The translations under genes and the position numbers were made by a program. Positions 8,186-15,642 of a DNA stretch of 20,519 bases are shown piece after piece; the stretch's first letter is position 1; every line of letters starts with the position of its first letter. Source of the DNA: DAIDKA01 sp049792815 (GTDB taxonomy: Bacteria > Pseudomonadota > Gammaproteobacteria > Steroidobacterales > Steroidobacteraceae). The notes beneath the pieces were generated by a model that had not been told where the DNA came from, did no database searches, and saw only the letters and a list, made by a program, of their open reading frames with translations. The stretch is from positions 1 to 20,519 of the forward strand of contig JBARBG010000195.1 in the NCBI GenBank assembly GCA_049792815.1, in the 5' to 3' direction.

Positions 8186-8236
8186 CCGCGCCCCAGGAAT
8201 AACGAAATGCGGTTTGCGCAAATTCCTCTGGCGCGG
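8186..8236. repeat. Imperfect inverted repeat upstream of the sensor kinase gene
   Basis: The left arm CCGCG-cc-CCAGGAAT (8186-8200) pairs with the right arm ATTCCT-CTGG-CGCGG (8222-8236) with small bulges. The roughly 21-base loop contains most of the perfect 10-base palindrome TTTGCGCAAA (8213-8222). It ends about 32 bases before the GTG start at 8269. It could be a leader structure, a terminator on either strand, or a regulator binding site. The sequence alone does not decide. Confidence 0.45.
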
Positions 8237-8268
8237 GAAGTTCTGAGCGCGACATACTGCTTATCACC

Positions 8269-10353
8269 GTGCGCGCACTGTCACAGTTGTACACAGGCAT
8301 TAGAGCGGGGTCATTCCGTGGCCTGACGAGCTCGATAACGGCGCTTCGGGTCATTGTGCTCAGCTACTCGGCCGTCTTGCTCATAGGCGTATGGAGCTAC
8401 GCCGTACATGTAGTCCAGAGTGATTTTCGCCTGACCGAAGCCACGACCCGCGAGCGCATGCGCGCCCGGGGCGCGGCCTTCAACGCGCAGGTTGAAGCCA
8501 TGATGGGGGATGGCGTAGGCGCCGCTGTTGCCGCGGCCAACGAGATTGGCGGTCAGCGCGGATTCGCGGCCGCATCGCAGGTCCAAATACAGCAAACCAT
8601 CGACCATATGCTGACCGGCGGGCCCTACGTGCGTGCCTTGTTTCTCGGCGACGCGGCTCGCTTCGAACTCATGGCGCGCGGCGGCCGCCACGCATCCCTT
8701 ACCGAACCACCGCCCTGGTTCAGGCCGGCGTTGTCTGCCGGCGCGGTGGCGAGTTGGGTGGGGCCACCGATCGCGGACCCCGATCGCCCGGGCGGGCACC
8801 TCGTGCCAGTGGCGCAGCGGGTCGGCCAGCTGTGGGCCGGCGCCCTCTTTGCGTTTGACACCCTCGCACCAATTTACACGCCGACCGGCGAAGACAGTGG
8901 CACCGGGCTGTTCAGCACCAGCTCTACGGTGCTTGAAGCGTTTCCGGAATCCAGGTTTGGGGCGCTGCGTGGCCAGAACTTCGCTTCGGCCGAAGGACTA
9001 CGTCGCGCACTGACGCTGCCCGCCAGCGGGGGCATCATCGTGGTGCCCAGCCTAACCTCCCAGGAACCCAACGTGGTCGCCGTCAAGCGGGTCGCGGGCT
9101 TTCCCATGATTTCCGCCGCCTGGCAATTTCAGGCCGCCATATTCGCGAGCTGGAGCGACCGGCGCCGTGAAACTCTCGCGCTCGCCAGCGCCCTGACCTT
9201 GGTCATCGCGGCCGCTGGGGGTGTCGTCATCTACTTCCTGCACGCACTGCGGCGCCGGGAGCGGCACTATCGCGCGCTTTTCAATAATGCCGCCTTCGGC
9301 GTTCTGCTCCTTGAGGGAGAGCACTTCGTAGACTGCAACGCGCGCAGCGCGATGATGTTTGGCGCGCGGGACCAGGGAGCATTGAAGGGCCTTCAGCCAC
9401 GGGATGTGGCGCCGCCACTGCAGCCGCACGGCCAGCCTTCCGAGGTGAGCATGCGGAACAGACTTCGCGAAGCGCTCGAAAAAGGTACGGCCTACTTCGA
9501 GTGGACCTTCAAGCGGCTCGACACCGGTGAACCGCTGATCGCGGAAGTTGACCTGACGGGGCTCGAGGCGGACCAACGGACATTGACCCTGGCCGTGTTT
9601 CACGACATCACCCAGCGCAAGCGGCTGGACCAGGAGCGCGAGGCGATGCTGCAGGAGCTGCAGCAGCTCGCTGGCACGCTGGTGCAACTTCAGGACGACG
9701 AGCGCCGCCGCATTGGCCGTGATCTGCATGATTCGACCGGGCAGATCCTCACCGCATTGGGAATGCAGCTCGCGCGTCTGCAGCGGTTCGCGGAAACCGA
9801 GAATTCCTCAATAAGGGGCTTGATAGTCGATTGCGTAGCGCTGGCCCAGCGCTGCTCCTCCGATATCCGCACGGCCTCCTATCTGCTGCATCCTCCGTTG
9901 CTGGATGAAATCGGGCTGCTGAGCGCCCTGCGCTGGCTGGCCGACGGCCTCACACGCCGCAGCGACATCAATGTAGTGCTGCAGTTGCCTGAATCATTGC
10001 CCCGATTGCCGCGCGAACTGGAGTTGGCGCTGTTCCGAGTGGTTCAGGAGGCAATAAGCAACGTCCATCGCCACGCGCAGAGTCCGTCGATCACAATACG
10101 CCTGACGCTTGATGCCGCGGCAGTCACACTGGAGGTGCAGGACGCCGGTCTTGGAATACCCGAAGCATTCGAGTCAGGAAATGTGCCAGATCCGATCATG
10201 CGCGGGGTTGGACTGGGCGGGATGCGGGAACGCCTGCGGCAACTTGGCGGACAGCTTACAATCCTCTCGGGCCCGAAAGGAACTTGCGTTCGGGCCACGG
10301 TCCCGATTCCAAGGACAGCGGCAACGGCCCCGGCGACGCCCTTACTTGCGTGA
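8269..10353 (+). CDS. Membrane sensor histidine kinase, NarL-partner type (HisKA_3), with periplasmic and PAS domains
   Basis: This 694-residue kinase starts at GTG 8269. TM1 covers about 23-47 and TM2 about 301-327, enclosing a roughly 250-residue periplasmic sensor region that I cannot assign to a named fold (a Cache-like fold is possible). A cytoplasmic PAS domain follows (about 334-450, ending LAVFHDITQRKRL), then a HisKA_3 dimerisation helix with phospho-accepting His487 in DDERRRIGRDLHDSTGQ. The C-terminal ATPase has ALFRVVQEAISNVHRHA (N box), QDAGLGI (G1) and GVGLGGMRERLRQLGG (G2). The combination is that of NarX/UhpB-type kinases. Its partner begins 13 bases downstream. No strong Shine-Dalgarno is visible. 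The signal sensed is unknown. Confidence 0.93.
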   Translation: MRALSQLYTGIRAGSFRGLTSSITALRVIVLSYSAVLLIGVWSYAVHVVQSDFRLTEATTRERMRARGAAFNAQVEAMMGDGVGAAVAAANEIGGQRGFAAASQVQIQQTIDHMLTGGPYVRALFLGDAARFELMARGGRHASLTEPPPWFRPALSAGAVASWVGPPIADPDRPGGHLVPVAQRVGQLWAGALFAFDTLAPIYTPTGEDSGTGLFSTSSTVLEAFPESRFGALRGQNFASAEGLRRALTLPASGGIIVVPSLTSQEPNVVAVKRVAGFPMISAAWQFQAAIFASWSDRRRETLALASALTLVIAAAGGVVIYFLHALRRRERHYRALFNNAAFGVLLLEGEHFVDCNARSAMMFGARDQGALKGLQPRDVAPPLQPHGQPSEVSMRNRLREALEKGTAYFEWTFKRLDTGEPLIAEVDLTGLEADQRTLTLAVFHDITQRKRLDQEREAMLQELQQLAGTLVQLQDDERRRIGRDLHDSTGQILTALGMQLARLQRFAETENSSIRGLIVDCVALAQRCSSDIRTASYLLHPPLLDEIGLLSALRWLADGLTRRSDINVVLQLPESLPRLPRELELALFRVVQEAISNVHRHAQSPSITIRLTLDAAAVTLEVQDAGLGIPEAFESGNVPDPIMRGVGLGGMRERLRQLGGQLTILSGPKGTCVRATVPIPRTAATAPATPLLA

Positions 10354-10366
10354 TCCCATACCTGCC

Positions 10367-11017
10367 ATGAGAACTGTCCGCATCCTGATCGCCGACGATC
10401 ACCCTCTGGTGCGCCGCGGCCTTGCGTCGACTTTGTCGGAAAAGCCGGGCTGGTCGGTGATTGCTGAGGTCTCCAACGGTCGTGAGGCGTGCGAACAGGC
10501 GGCGCAGCTGCTGCCCGATATTGCCATTCTCGATCTCACGATGCCCGAACTTAACGGACTGGAGGCCACGCGGCAGCTGCATAGCACGGTCCCAAAGACA
10601 CGCATTCTGATCGTCACCGCCCATGAGTCGGAACAGCTTGTGCGGGAAGTATTGGACGCGGGCGCAATGGGCTATGTGCTGAAGTCCGATGCAGGCTCCA
10701 CGCTGGTGAGTGCCGTGGAGGCCCTACTTGACGAGCGCCCGTTCTTTTCATCTGTCGTCGCGCAGCGCGTACTACAGGGCTACCTCGGCGCCGGCGCTCC
10801 CGCTGTCGCAGCCAGCAAATCCGCGCTGTCACCCCGAGAGCGCGAGATCGTCCAGCTGCTTGCCGAAGGTAACAATAATAAGGATATTGCGCGCCTGCTG
10901 GACCTCAGTGTCAAAACTGTTGAGACGCACCGCGGCAATATCATGCACAAAATGGATTTCGCGTCCTTTGCGGACCTCGTGCGTTATGCAATTCGGAACA
11001 AACTCGTGACCGAGTAG
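10367..11017 (+). CDS. NarL/LuxR-family DNA-binding response regulator
   Basis: This 216-residue regulator pairs with the HisKA_3 kinase 13 bases upstream. The receiver has Asp10/Asp11, phospho-acceptor Asp56 (ILDLTMPELNG), Thr84 and Lys106, all the residues needed for phosphorylation. The C-terminal LuxR-type helix-turn-helix covers about 154-196 (LSPREREIVQLLAEG ... KDIARLLDLSVKTVETH), typical of sigma70-promoter activators or repressors. The start ATG 10367 gives the standard N terminus MRTVRILIADDHPLVRRGL. Target genes cannot be deduced here; the next cluster, 189 bases downstream, is one candidate. Confidence 0.94.
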   Translation: MRTVRILIADDHPLVRRGLASTLSEKPGWSVIAEVSNGREACEQAAQLLPDIAILDLTMPELNGLEATRQLHSTVPKTRILIVTAHESEQLVREVLDAGAMGYVLKSDAGSTLVSAVEALLDERPFFSSVVAQRVLQGYLGAGAPAVAASKSALSPREREIVQLLAEGNNNKDIARLLDLSVKTVETHRGNIMHKMDFASFADLVRYAIRNKLVTE

Positions 11018-11089
11018 CCGTTCGTGCAGTGCATTATGTCGTGCATGCCGCTGTCCCACGTGTCTCCTACCCACTGACCCCGCCGCCGC

Positions 11090-11118
11090 TCGGGACCTTT
11101 CCCGATATCGGTTCGGGT
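11090..11118 (+). other. Overlapping alternative hairpins in the leader of the pseudokinase cassette
   Basis: TCGGGA (11090-11095) can pair with TCCCGA (11100-11105) around CCTT. The same middle segment, CCCGA (11101-11105), can instead pair with TCGGG (about 11113-11117). CCGATATCGG (11102-11111) is also a perfect palindrome. Mutually exclusive stems of this kind are typical of attenuators, but no T run follows. The segment lies in the 189-base gap between the LuxR-type regulator and the next gene. Confidence 0.35.
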
Positions 11119-11206
11119 CGTCGCGCCCTAACGTACAGCCACTCACAGCCAGACTTTGCGCTGCGCTGCGAGAGCTCTTTGGCCCTGAACGTTTTAGCCG
11201 CGAACC

Positions 11207-11962
11207 ATGCCTCCTACAACATCATCGTCGTCCCCCGTCATTGCATGCGCTTCGGCCCTTGCCGTTGCGGATGAGATGCGCGCCGTACTCGGCCCTGCCG
11301 GGGAACTCGCTCGTGGACTGGTCGCGGAAACACCGGCCCATCGGCCTGAATTCGTGCGTCTCACAGAACTCTGCGAGTCGCTCGGCTTCGCCAACGCGGT
11401 GCTTACCCAGGTCTTTTCTGGACGCGGGCAGCCGCAGGATACGCAGCGTGCATTCTCGGTTGACGCCATGGCACGCGGCGTCCTCCCGATGCTTCGCGCA
11501 TGTGTCAAAGGGCAAGCAAGGGTCACCCTCACCGAGGACAGTCACTCCCCATTGCTTCACGGGAATCCGGTGGCACTGAAGCGCGCGCTGATACACATCG
11601 TGCGCAGTTTGGCTGCCACCATTTCCGTCACTCAGGGCGTAATTGATGTCGGGGTCATGGTGATCGACTTCTCGGACATCGATCCTTCGGCGGATTATTC
11701 CAGTTCGCAAGCGCCGCGAAGAATGGTCCGTCTAACGATCGCTGACAACGGAGTTGGCATGGATTCAGACAGGATTCTGGCGGTGTTGCAGAGCAGTTGC
11801 GATGGCGGGCCACCGTTGCGGTGGGAAGATACAGGACTGCAGATAGCCTGCGGCATTGTCAAGGCTCATGGCGGTTTGCTCGACATTGAATCGCATGCCG
11901 GCCTCGGGACCATGGTTCGCATTGATCTGCCAGTCGTTTGGGCCGGGCACCCGCTGCCATGA
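11207..11962 (+). CDS. Degenerate histidine-kinase-like ATPase-domain protein (probable pseudokinase)
   Basis: This 251-residue soluble protein is built like the DHp-ATPase core of hybrid-type histidine kinases but lacks key residues. The helical part (about 32-75, including LTELCESLGFANAVLTQVF) resembles the second DHp helix; no H-[DE]-F/L phospho-acceptor motif precedes it. The N box reads ALIHIVRSLAATI (127-139), so Ser134 stands where the Mg-chelating Asn should be and His130 where the other Asn is usual. G1 is intact (DNGVGM, 180-185). G2 is reduced (DTGLQIA, from 208). The final KAHGGLLDIES...GTMVRIDLP segment is typical of the fold. It has no receiver and no sensor domain. ATP binding is doubtful and autophosphorylation unlikely; a scaffold role or phospho-protein partner is inference. 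Its stop overlaps the HDOD start (ATGA). Confidence 0.8.
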   Translation: MPPTTSSSSPVIACASALAVADEMRAVLGPAGELARGLVAETPAHRPEFVRLTELCESLGFANAVLTQVFSGRGQPQDTQRAFSVDAMARGVLPMLRACVKGQARVTLTEDSHSPLLHGNPVALKRALIHIVRSLAATISVTQGVIDVGVMVIDFSDIDPSADYSSSQAPRRMVRLTIADNGVGMDSDRILAVLQSSCDGGPPLRWEDTGLQIACGIVKAHGGLLDIESHAGLGTMVRIDLPVVWAGHPLP

Positions 11963-12840
11963 GCGCTCGCAACGTGTCCACCGCAACTGAACCGGCAGCA
12001 GACGCCCTGGCCTGCGCGCGCCAGGAAATAGCCCACCTGTCATCGCTTCCGGTCATGGACAGCCGGCTGCTCAAGATCATTGGCGAACCGGATGCGGGCT
12101 CCCAGTATGAGCAGCTGGGCGCCCTCCTGCATGCGGATCCGGCGCTGGCCGCTCGCGTGCTGAAAGTGGCCAACTCGGCGTTCTTCGGCGGCTCCCGCGC
12201 GATTGACTCGATCAGGCGCGCGCTGGAGGTTCTTGGCACCGCGGCGGTGACCGGGATTGCAATGGCGGCGAGCCTTGACGGCACCGTGAGCCAGCTCGGT
12301 GCCGGCCACATGGGATTCTTTAATCAGTTACGTGAGCACAGTCTGATCACCGCCGTGGCCGCCCGTCGGCTGACACTGCGGCGTCCGACTGAAACCTGGT
12401 CGCCGGATGCTGCCTTTGTGCTCGGCCTGGTGCACGACCTGGGGTGGTTGATTCAGCTGCAGCTCAAGAGCGACAGCCAGGTCACCACGGTTGGCGCGCC
12501 CACTGCACTGGACGGCTTGGTTGAGCCACCGCCGCCGGAAGCAGGGCACGCCTTGTTGGGCGCAGCACTTTTCACTCACTGGGGTTTACCCGCGGAATTC
12601 GTCAACGCTGTACTCAACCACCACCTGCAGATCGACGCTGCCTCAACGACGGGCCATGAGCTGCTGGCAGTTGCCGATCGCTGCGCCCAGTTTCACCCAG
12701 ACCGACTGCCAGAAGGCGAGCCGGTAGCGGCTTCCGCCCTGCCATTGCATGAGTTTCAACTGACCGCGGAAAGCCTTCCTCAGTTCGCCAGAGAGATAGG
12801 CACCGAGGCGCTGTTGATTGGCGCGCTGGTGCGGAAATGA
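11959..12840 (+). CDS. HDOD-domain signalling protein
   Basis: This 293-residue protein is almost entirely one HDOD domain, a relative of HD-GYP phosphodiesterases that usually acts as a non-catalytic signalling or regulatory module. Recognisable segments are LPVMDSRLLKIIG (30-42), ADPALAARVLKVANSAFFGG (59-78), REHSLITAVAARRL (125-138), FVLGLVHDLGWLIQL (153-167), AGHALLGAALFTHWGLP (195-211) and NHH at 220-222. The His/Asp positions of the parent fold (His127, His159-Asp160, His197, His221/222, Asp240) are present, so metal binding is possible; the GYP motif is absent. It starts with an ATGA overlap on the pseudokinase gene and ends with another on the GGDEF-EAL gene. Confidence 0.92.
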   Translation: MSARNVSTATEPAADALACARQEIAHLSSLPVMDSRLLKIIGEPDAGSQYEQLGALLHADPALAARVLKVANSAFFGGSRAIDSIRRALEVLGTAAVTGIAMAASLDGTVSQLGAGHMGFFNQLREHSLITAVAARRLTLRRPTETWSPDAAFVLGLVHDLGWLIQLQLKSDSQVTTVGAPTALDGLVEPPPPEAGHALLGAALFTHWGLPAEFVNAVLNHHLQIDAASTTGHELLAVADRCAQFHPDRLPEGEPVAASALPLHEFQLTAESLPQFAREIGTEALLIGALVRK

Positions 12841-14831
12841 CGGATCTGCGCCCCAAGAGCCATGGAACCCCTCACAAATTGCCACCTAGTCACGCTGCCC
12901 TCGCAGGGCTGGCTGGCCGGTATGGCCGCGGACGCTCCGCCGGCACCCCAAGCGCCAAGGCCACTGCCATGACATTGCCGAGCAAGAATCAGGATCTCTC
13001 TGAGGACGCATCGGCAGTTCTCACGCAGGAGAGCGTTGAGAGCAAACCTACCGTAGCAGCGCCAGCAAATTCGCAAACTGGCTCCCGATCCTCCGCGCGC
13101 CGCGTGGTTATGGTGATCGACAGCTCCCCGGAAGTGCATGCTCTTGCCGACTCCGAGCTAGGCGATCCGAACACAGATGTGTATCACGGATATTCCTGCG
13201 GCGACGACTTGCTGCGGCTGAACGCCTGCTCACCCGATCTCGTTCTCGTTGATCACCACCTGTTGGATTTCGACGGCCTGGAGTTGCTGCAGAGCCGCTT
13301 TTCCACTTCGAACGCACGATCACCTTCGGTAATTGTCCTAACCGGTCCGGACAACCACGCCCATTCGCTGGATTTCGAACCGGGGGCCATTGACTTCCTG
13401 CGCAAGCCATTTGGAGCCGCCGAACTGCGTGGGCGGGTGTCCGCGGTTCTACAGACACAGGCGCTGCTGTCCGGGCTTGAGTACCAGGCGACACACGATC
13501 GGCTCACCGGTTTGTTGAATCGTGACGGCCTGTCATCCCGGATCGATGCGGCCATTGCAAGCCTTCAGACGACACCGCATCGGCACTTCGCCTTGCTCTT
13601 TCTGGACTTTGACAACTTCAAGCGCCTGAACGACGCATACGGCCATGACATTGGAGACGAGCTGCTCCGACAGGTGGGCTTGCGCTTATGCGCAATTGCA
13701 GACTCAGGTCACTCAATTCAAGTTTACAATGGTGAGCCGGCGGTTGCGCGTCTCGGAGGCGATGAATTCGTCGTGCTGCTGGAGGATTTGTCCTGCCCAG
13801 AGGACGCCGAAGTGGTTGCGAATCACCTCGTTGCAGCTCTGAGTCGTGAGTACCGTATCAACGGGATGCCGATCACGATTTCCCTAAGCGTTGGGATTAC
13901 CCGCGGGTCGCCGAATTATTCCAGCACCGCGGAACTGCTGCGGGATGCCGACGCTGCCATGTACGAGGCGAAGGCCGCCGGCGGCGGCCGCTGCACAGTC
14001 TTTGATTCCTTATTGCGCAAACGCATCGAAAAGCGGGCCCATACCGAACGGGAATTGCGGGTCGCGGTCGAATCGCAGCAGCTCAGTCTCGCCTACCAGC
14101 CCATCATCAGTCTGGAGTCCGGGAGACTTGTCGGACTCGAATCCCTGTTACGGTGGCAGCATCCTGAACTGGGCTCGGTCGCCCCCGCCGAATTCATTCC
14201 GGTGGCGGTGGACAGCGGCCTCATCGGTCCGATTGGTGACTGGGTCCTCGACAATGCCTGTGCCGGATTCAGGAAACTACAGCAGCAGATGGGCGAGAAT
14301 GCCCCCGACTTCATTGCCGTGAACATCTCCCGAAGGCAACTGACCGATCCGGGATTACCCGCCAAGATCTCCTCGGCACTGGTCACCTCCGGGATTGCTC
14401 CACAGTGCCTGCACCTCGAGATCACCGAAAGTGAGCTCGTGACCGACCTGAATGCCGCAAGGGACACTCTGCGGGAAATCAAGCGCCTCGGAGTCGCTCT
14501 GTCGGTCGATGACTTCGGGACCGGATATTCATCGCTGGCGAGTCTGTATGACTTCCCGATCGACGTCTTCAAGCTGGATCGATCCTTCATCGCGGCCGAT
14601 CTGGCATCTGAGCGCGGCAGGGCATTGATGGCGGTCACACATGCGGTGTTGCAGCTTGCACGAAACATCGGCGTGCGCGTAATCGCCGAAGGCGTCGAGA
14701 CCTTGCAGCAATTGGCCGTTTTGCAGTCGCTGCGCTGCGATATGGCACAGGGGTATTTCCTGGGCCGCCCAATGCCCGCGGAGCAGGTTCTCGCCTGGAG
14801 CAAGACGGCGATGATTCGAAAGATCGGCTGA
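12837..14831 (+). CDS. REC-GGDEF-EAL response regulator (c-di-GMP synthase/phosphodiesterase)
   Basis: The protein makes and/or degrades cyclic di-GMP. In order it has an unstructured Pro/Ser/Ala-rich N terminus (1-88), a receiver (89-208; Asp95, phospho-acceptor Asp139, Thr169, Lys190), a GGDEF domain (about 215-390) with an exact GGDEF at 307-311, and an EAL domain (about 405-655). The EAL residues expected for catalysis are present: Glu435 (as ESL), Asn496, Glu528, Asp558-Asp559 in DDFGTGYSS, Lys579 and Glu618. No RxxD inhibitory site lies five residues before GGDEF. Both activities look possible. ATG 12837 overlaps the HDOD stop and gives 664 residues; ATG 12969, with AAGG 8 bases upstream, would give 620 and remove most of the poorly conserved leader. 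Xanthomonas RavR is a known regulator of similar domain content. Confidence 0.93.
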   Translation: MTDLRPKSHGTPHKLPPSHAALAGLAGRYGRGRSAGTPSAKATAMTLPSKNQDLSEDASAVLTQESVESKPTVAAPANSQTGSRSSARRVVMVIDSSPEVHALADSELGDPNTDVYHGYSCGDDLLRLNACSPDLVLVDHHLLDFDGLELLQSRFSTSNARSPSVIVLTGPDNHAHSLDFEPGAIDFLRKPFGAAELRGRVSAVLQTQALLSGLEYQATHDRLTGLLNRDGLSSRIDAAIASLQTTPHRHFALLFLDFDNFKRLNDAYGHDIGDELLRQVGLRLCAIADSGHSIQVYNGEPAVARLGGDEFVVLLEDLSCPEDAEVVANHLVAALSREYRINGMPITISLSVGITRGSPNYSSTAELLRDADAAMYEAKAAGGGRCTVFDSLLRKRIEKRAHTERELRVAVESQQLSLAYQPIISLESGRLVGLESLLRWQHPELGSVAPAEFIPVAVDSGLIGPIGDWVLDNACAGFRKLQQQMGENAPDFIAVNISRRQLTDPGLPAKISSALVTSGIAPQCLHLEITESELVTDLNAARDTLREIKRLGVALSVDDFGTGYSSLASLYDFPIDVFKLDRSFIAADLASERGRALMAVTHAVLQLARNIGVRVIAEGVETLQQLAVLQSLRCDMAQGYFLGRPMPAEQVLAWSKTAMIRKIG

Positions 14832-14871
14832 CCCACCTCGGCTCACAACAGCACGGATAGCAATCAGATTT

Positions 14872-15642
14872 ATGCAAAAGGTAGCGTTTTCGGCAGACGT
14901 AGTTCACGAAGCAGTGCCTGCCAACTCCATTCTGCTCGTGACTGACGATGAGCTTACTGCCGCGGCTGTCGGCGGGGCCTTGCGCGCTACGGGATTCGAA
15001 GTCGTACAGGCGGCAAACGGCATCAGCGCCCTGGAGACTTGTTTGACGCTGCGCCCGTCGCTTGCGGTCATCGATGGCAGCAGGTCGGTTTCGGACGGCG
15101 TTCAAGTGGCACAACAACTGACCGAGCGCTTTCGCGTCCCCTTCGTCTACCTCTCAGCGGACGAGGCGGCTGTCAGCGCCGTGGTGGCGGCCGGAGCGAT
15201 GGCGTACCTCGTGAAACCCATTGCGCCCCACCAGCTGGTGCCGGTGGTGCGGGCTGCGCTGCGCCGCTCCCAGGAACTTCGAGCACTGCAGTCACAGACG
15301 GAGCGTCTGACTGCGGCGGTACAGTCGGGCAAGCAGATCGGGATCGCGACGGGTCTGATAATGGCCAATCTGAAGCTGGATCAACAGGAGGCATTCGAAC
15401 GTCTGCGCCGTCAGGCGCGCGCGCGACGCGTCCGCCTGGAGGATTTCGCAGTGGAGTTGCTGCGCCTTGCCGACCAGACGGCCGGCTTGTACCGCCCGCT
15501 GGAATCGCCCGAAGCACCGCGCCGCCGTACGGGCGAGGAAGCCGGCATGGCGATCAAGGAACGAGTCAATGGCAGATCCGTTAACAAGTGCGTTACGGGT
15601 GAGGCACCCACCGGATCGATGAAATTTGCACCGGCGGAGTAA
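14872..15642 (+). CDS. ANTAR-domain response regulator (predicted RNA-binding antiterminator)
   Basis: This 256-residue regulator has a receiver (about 17-130) with Asp25/Asp26, phospho-acceptor Asp68, Ser95 in the Thr/Ser position and Lys115. It is followed by an ANTAR domain (about 141-200): a coiled-coil helix LRALQSQTERLTAAVQSGKQ, then IGIATGLIMANLKLDQQEAFERLRRQA. ANTAR proteins such as NasT, AmiR and EutV bind paired RNA hairpins and prevent termination. The phospho-site is complete, so control by a kinase is plausible; none is encoded immediately beside it. The last 55 residues beyond ANTAR are Arg/Gly/Ser-rich and look non-domain. Its 3' end overlaps the convergent isomerase gene by 50 bases. 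It starts 40 bases after the GGDEF-EAL gene. Confidence 0.9.
   Translation: MQKVAFSADVVHEAVPANSILLVTDDELTAAAVGGALRATGFEVVQAANGISALETCLTLRPSLAVIDGSRSVSDGVQVAQQLTERFRVPFVYLSADEAAVSAVVAAGAMAYLVKPIAPHQLVPVVRAALRRSQELRALQSQTERLTAAVQSGKQIGIATGLIMANLKLDQQEAFERLRRQARARRVRLEDFAVELLRLADQTAGLYRPLESPEAPRRRTGEEAGMAIKERVNGRSVNKCVTGEAPTGSMKFAPAE

Noticed and set aside
8213..8222. TTTGCGCAAA as a specific repressor operator
   Set aside because: Ten-base perfect palindrome, but it lies mostly in the loop of a larger inverted repeat and matches no operator I can name.
11971..14831. HD-GYP phosphodiesterase instead of HDOD for the 11959-12840 protein
   Set aside because: The GYP motif is absent and the N-terminal LPVM...DPALAARVLKVANSAFFG block is characteristic of HDOD.
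15039..15584. Plus-strand 181-codon frame inside the ANTAR gene
   Set aside because: Pro/Arg/Gly-rich shadow; the ANTAR frame has both domains intact.
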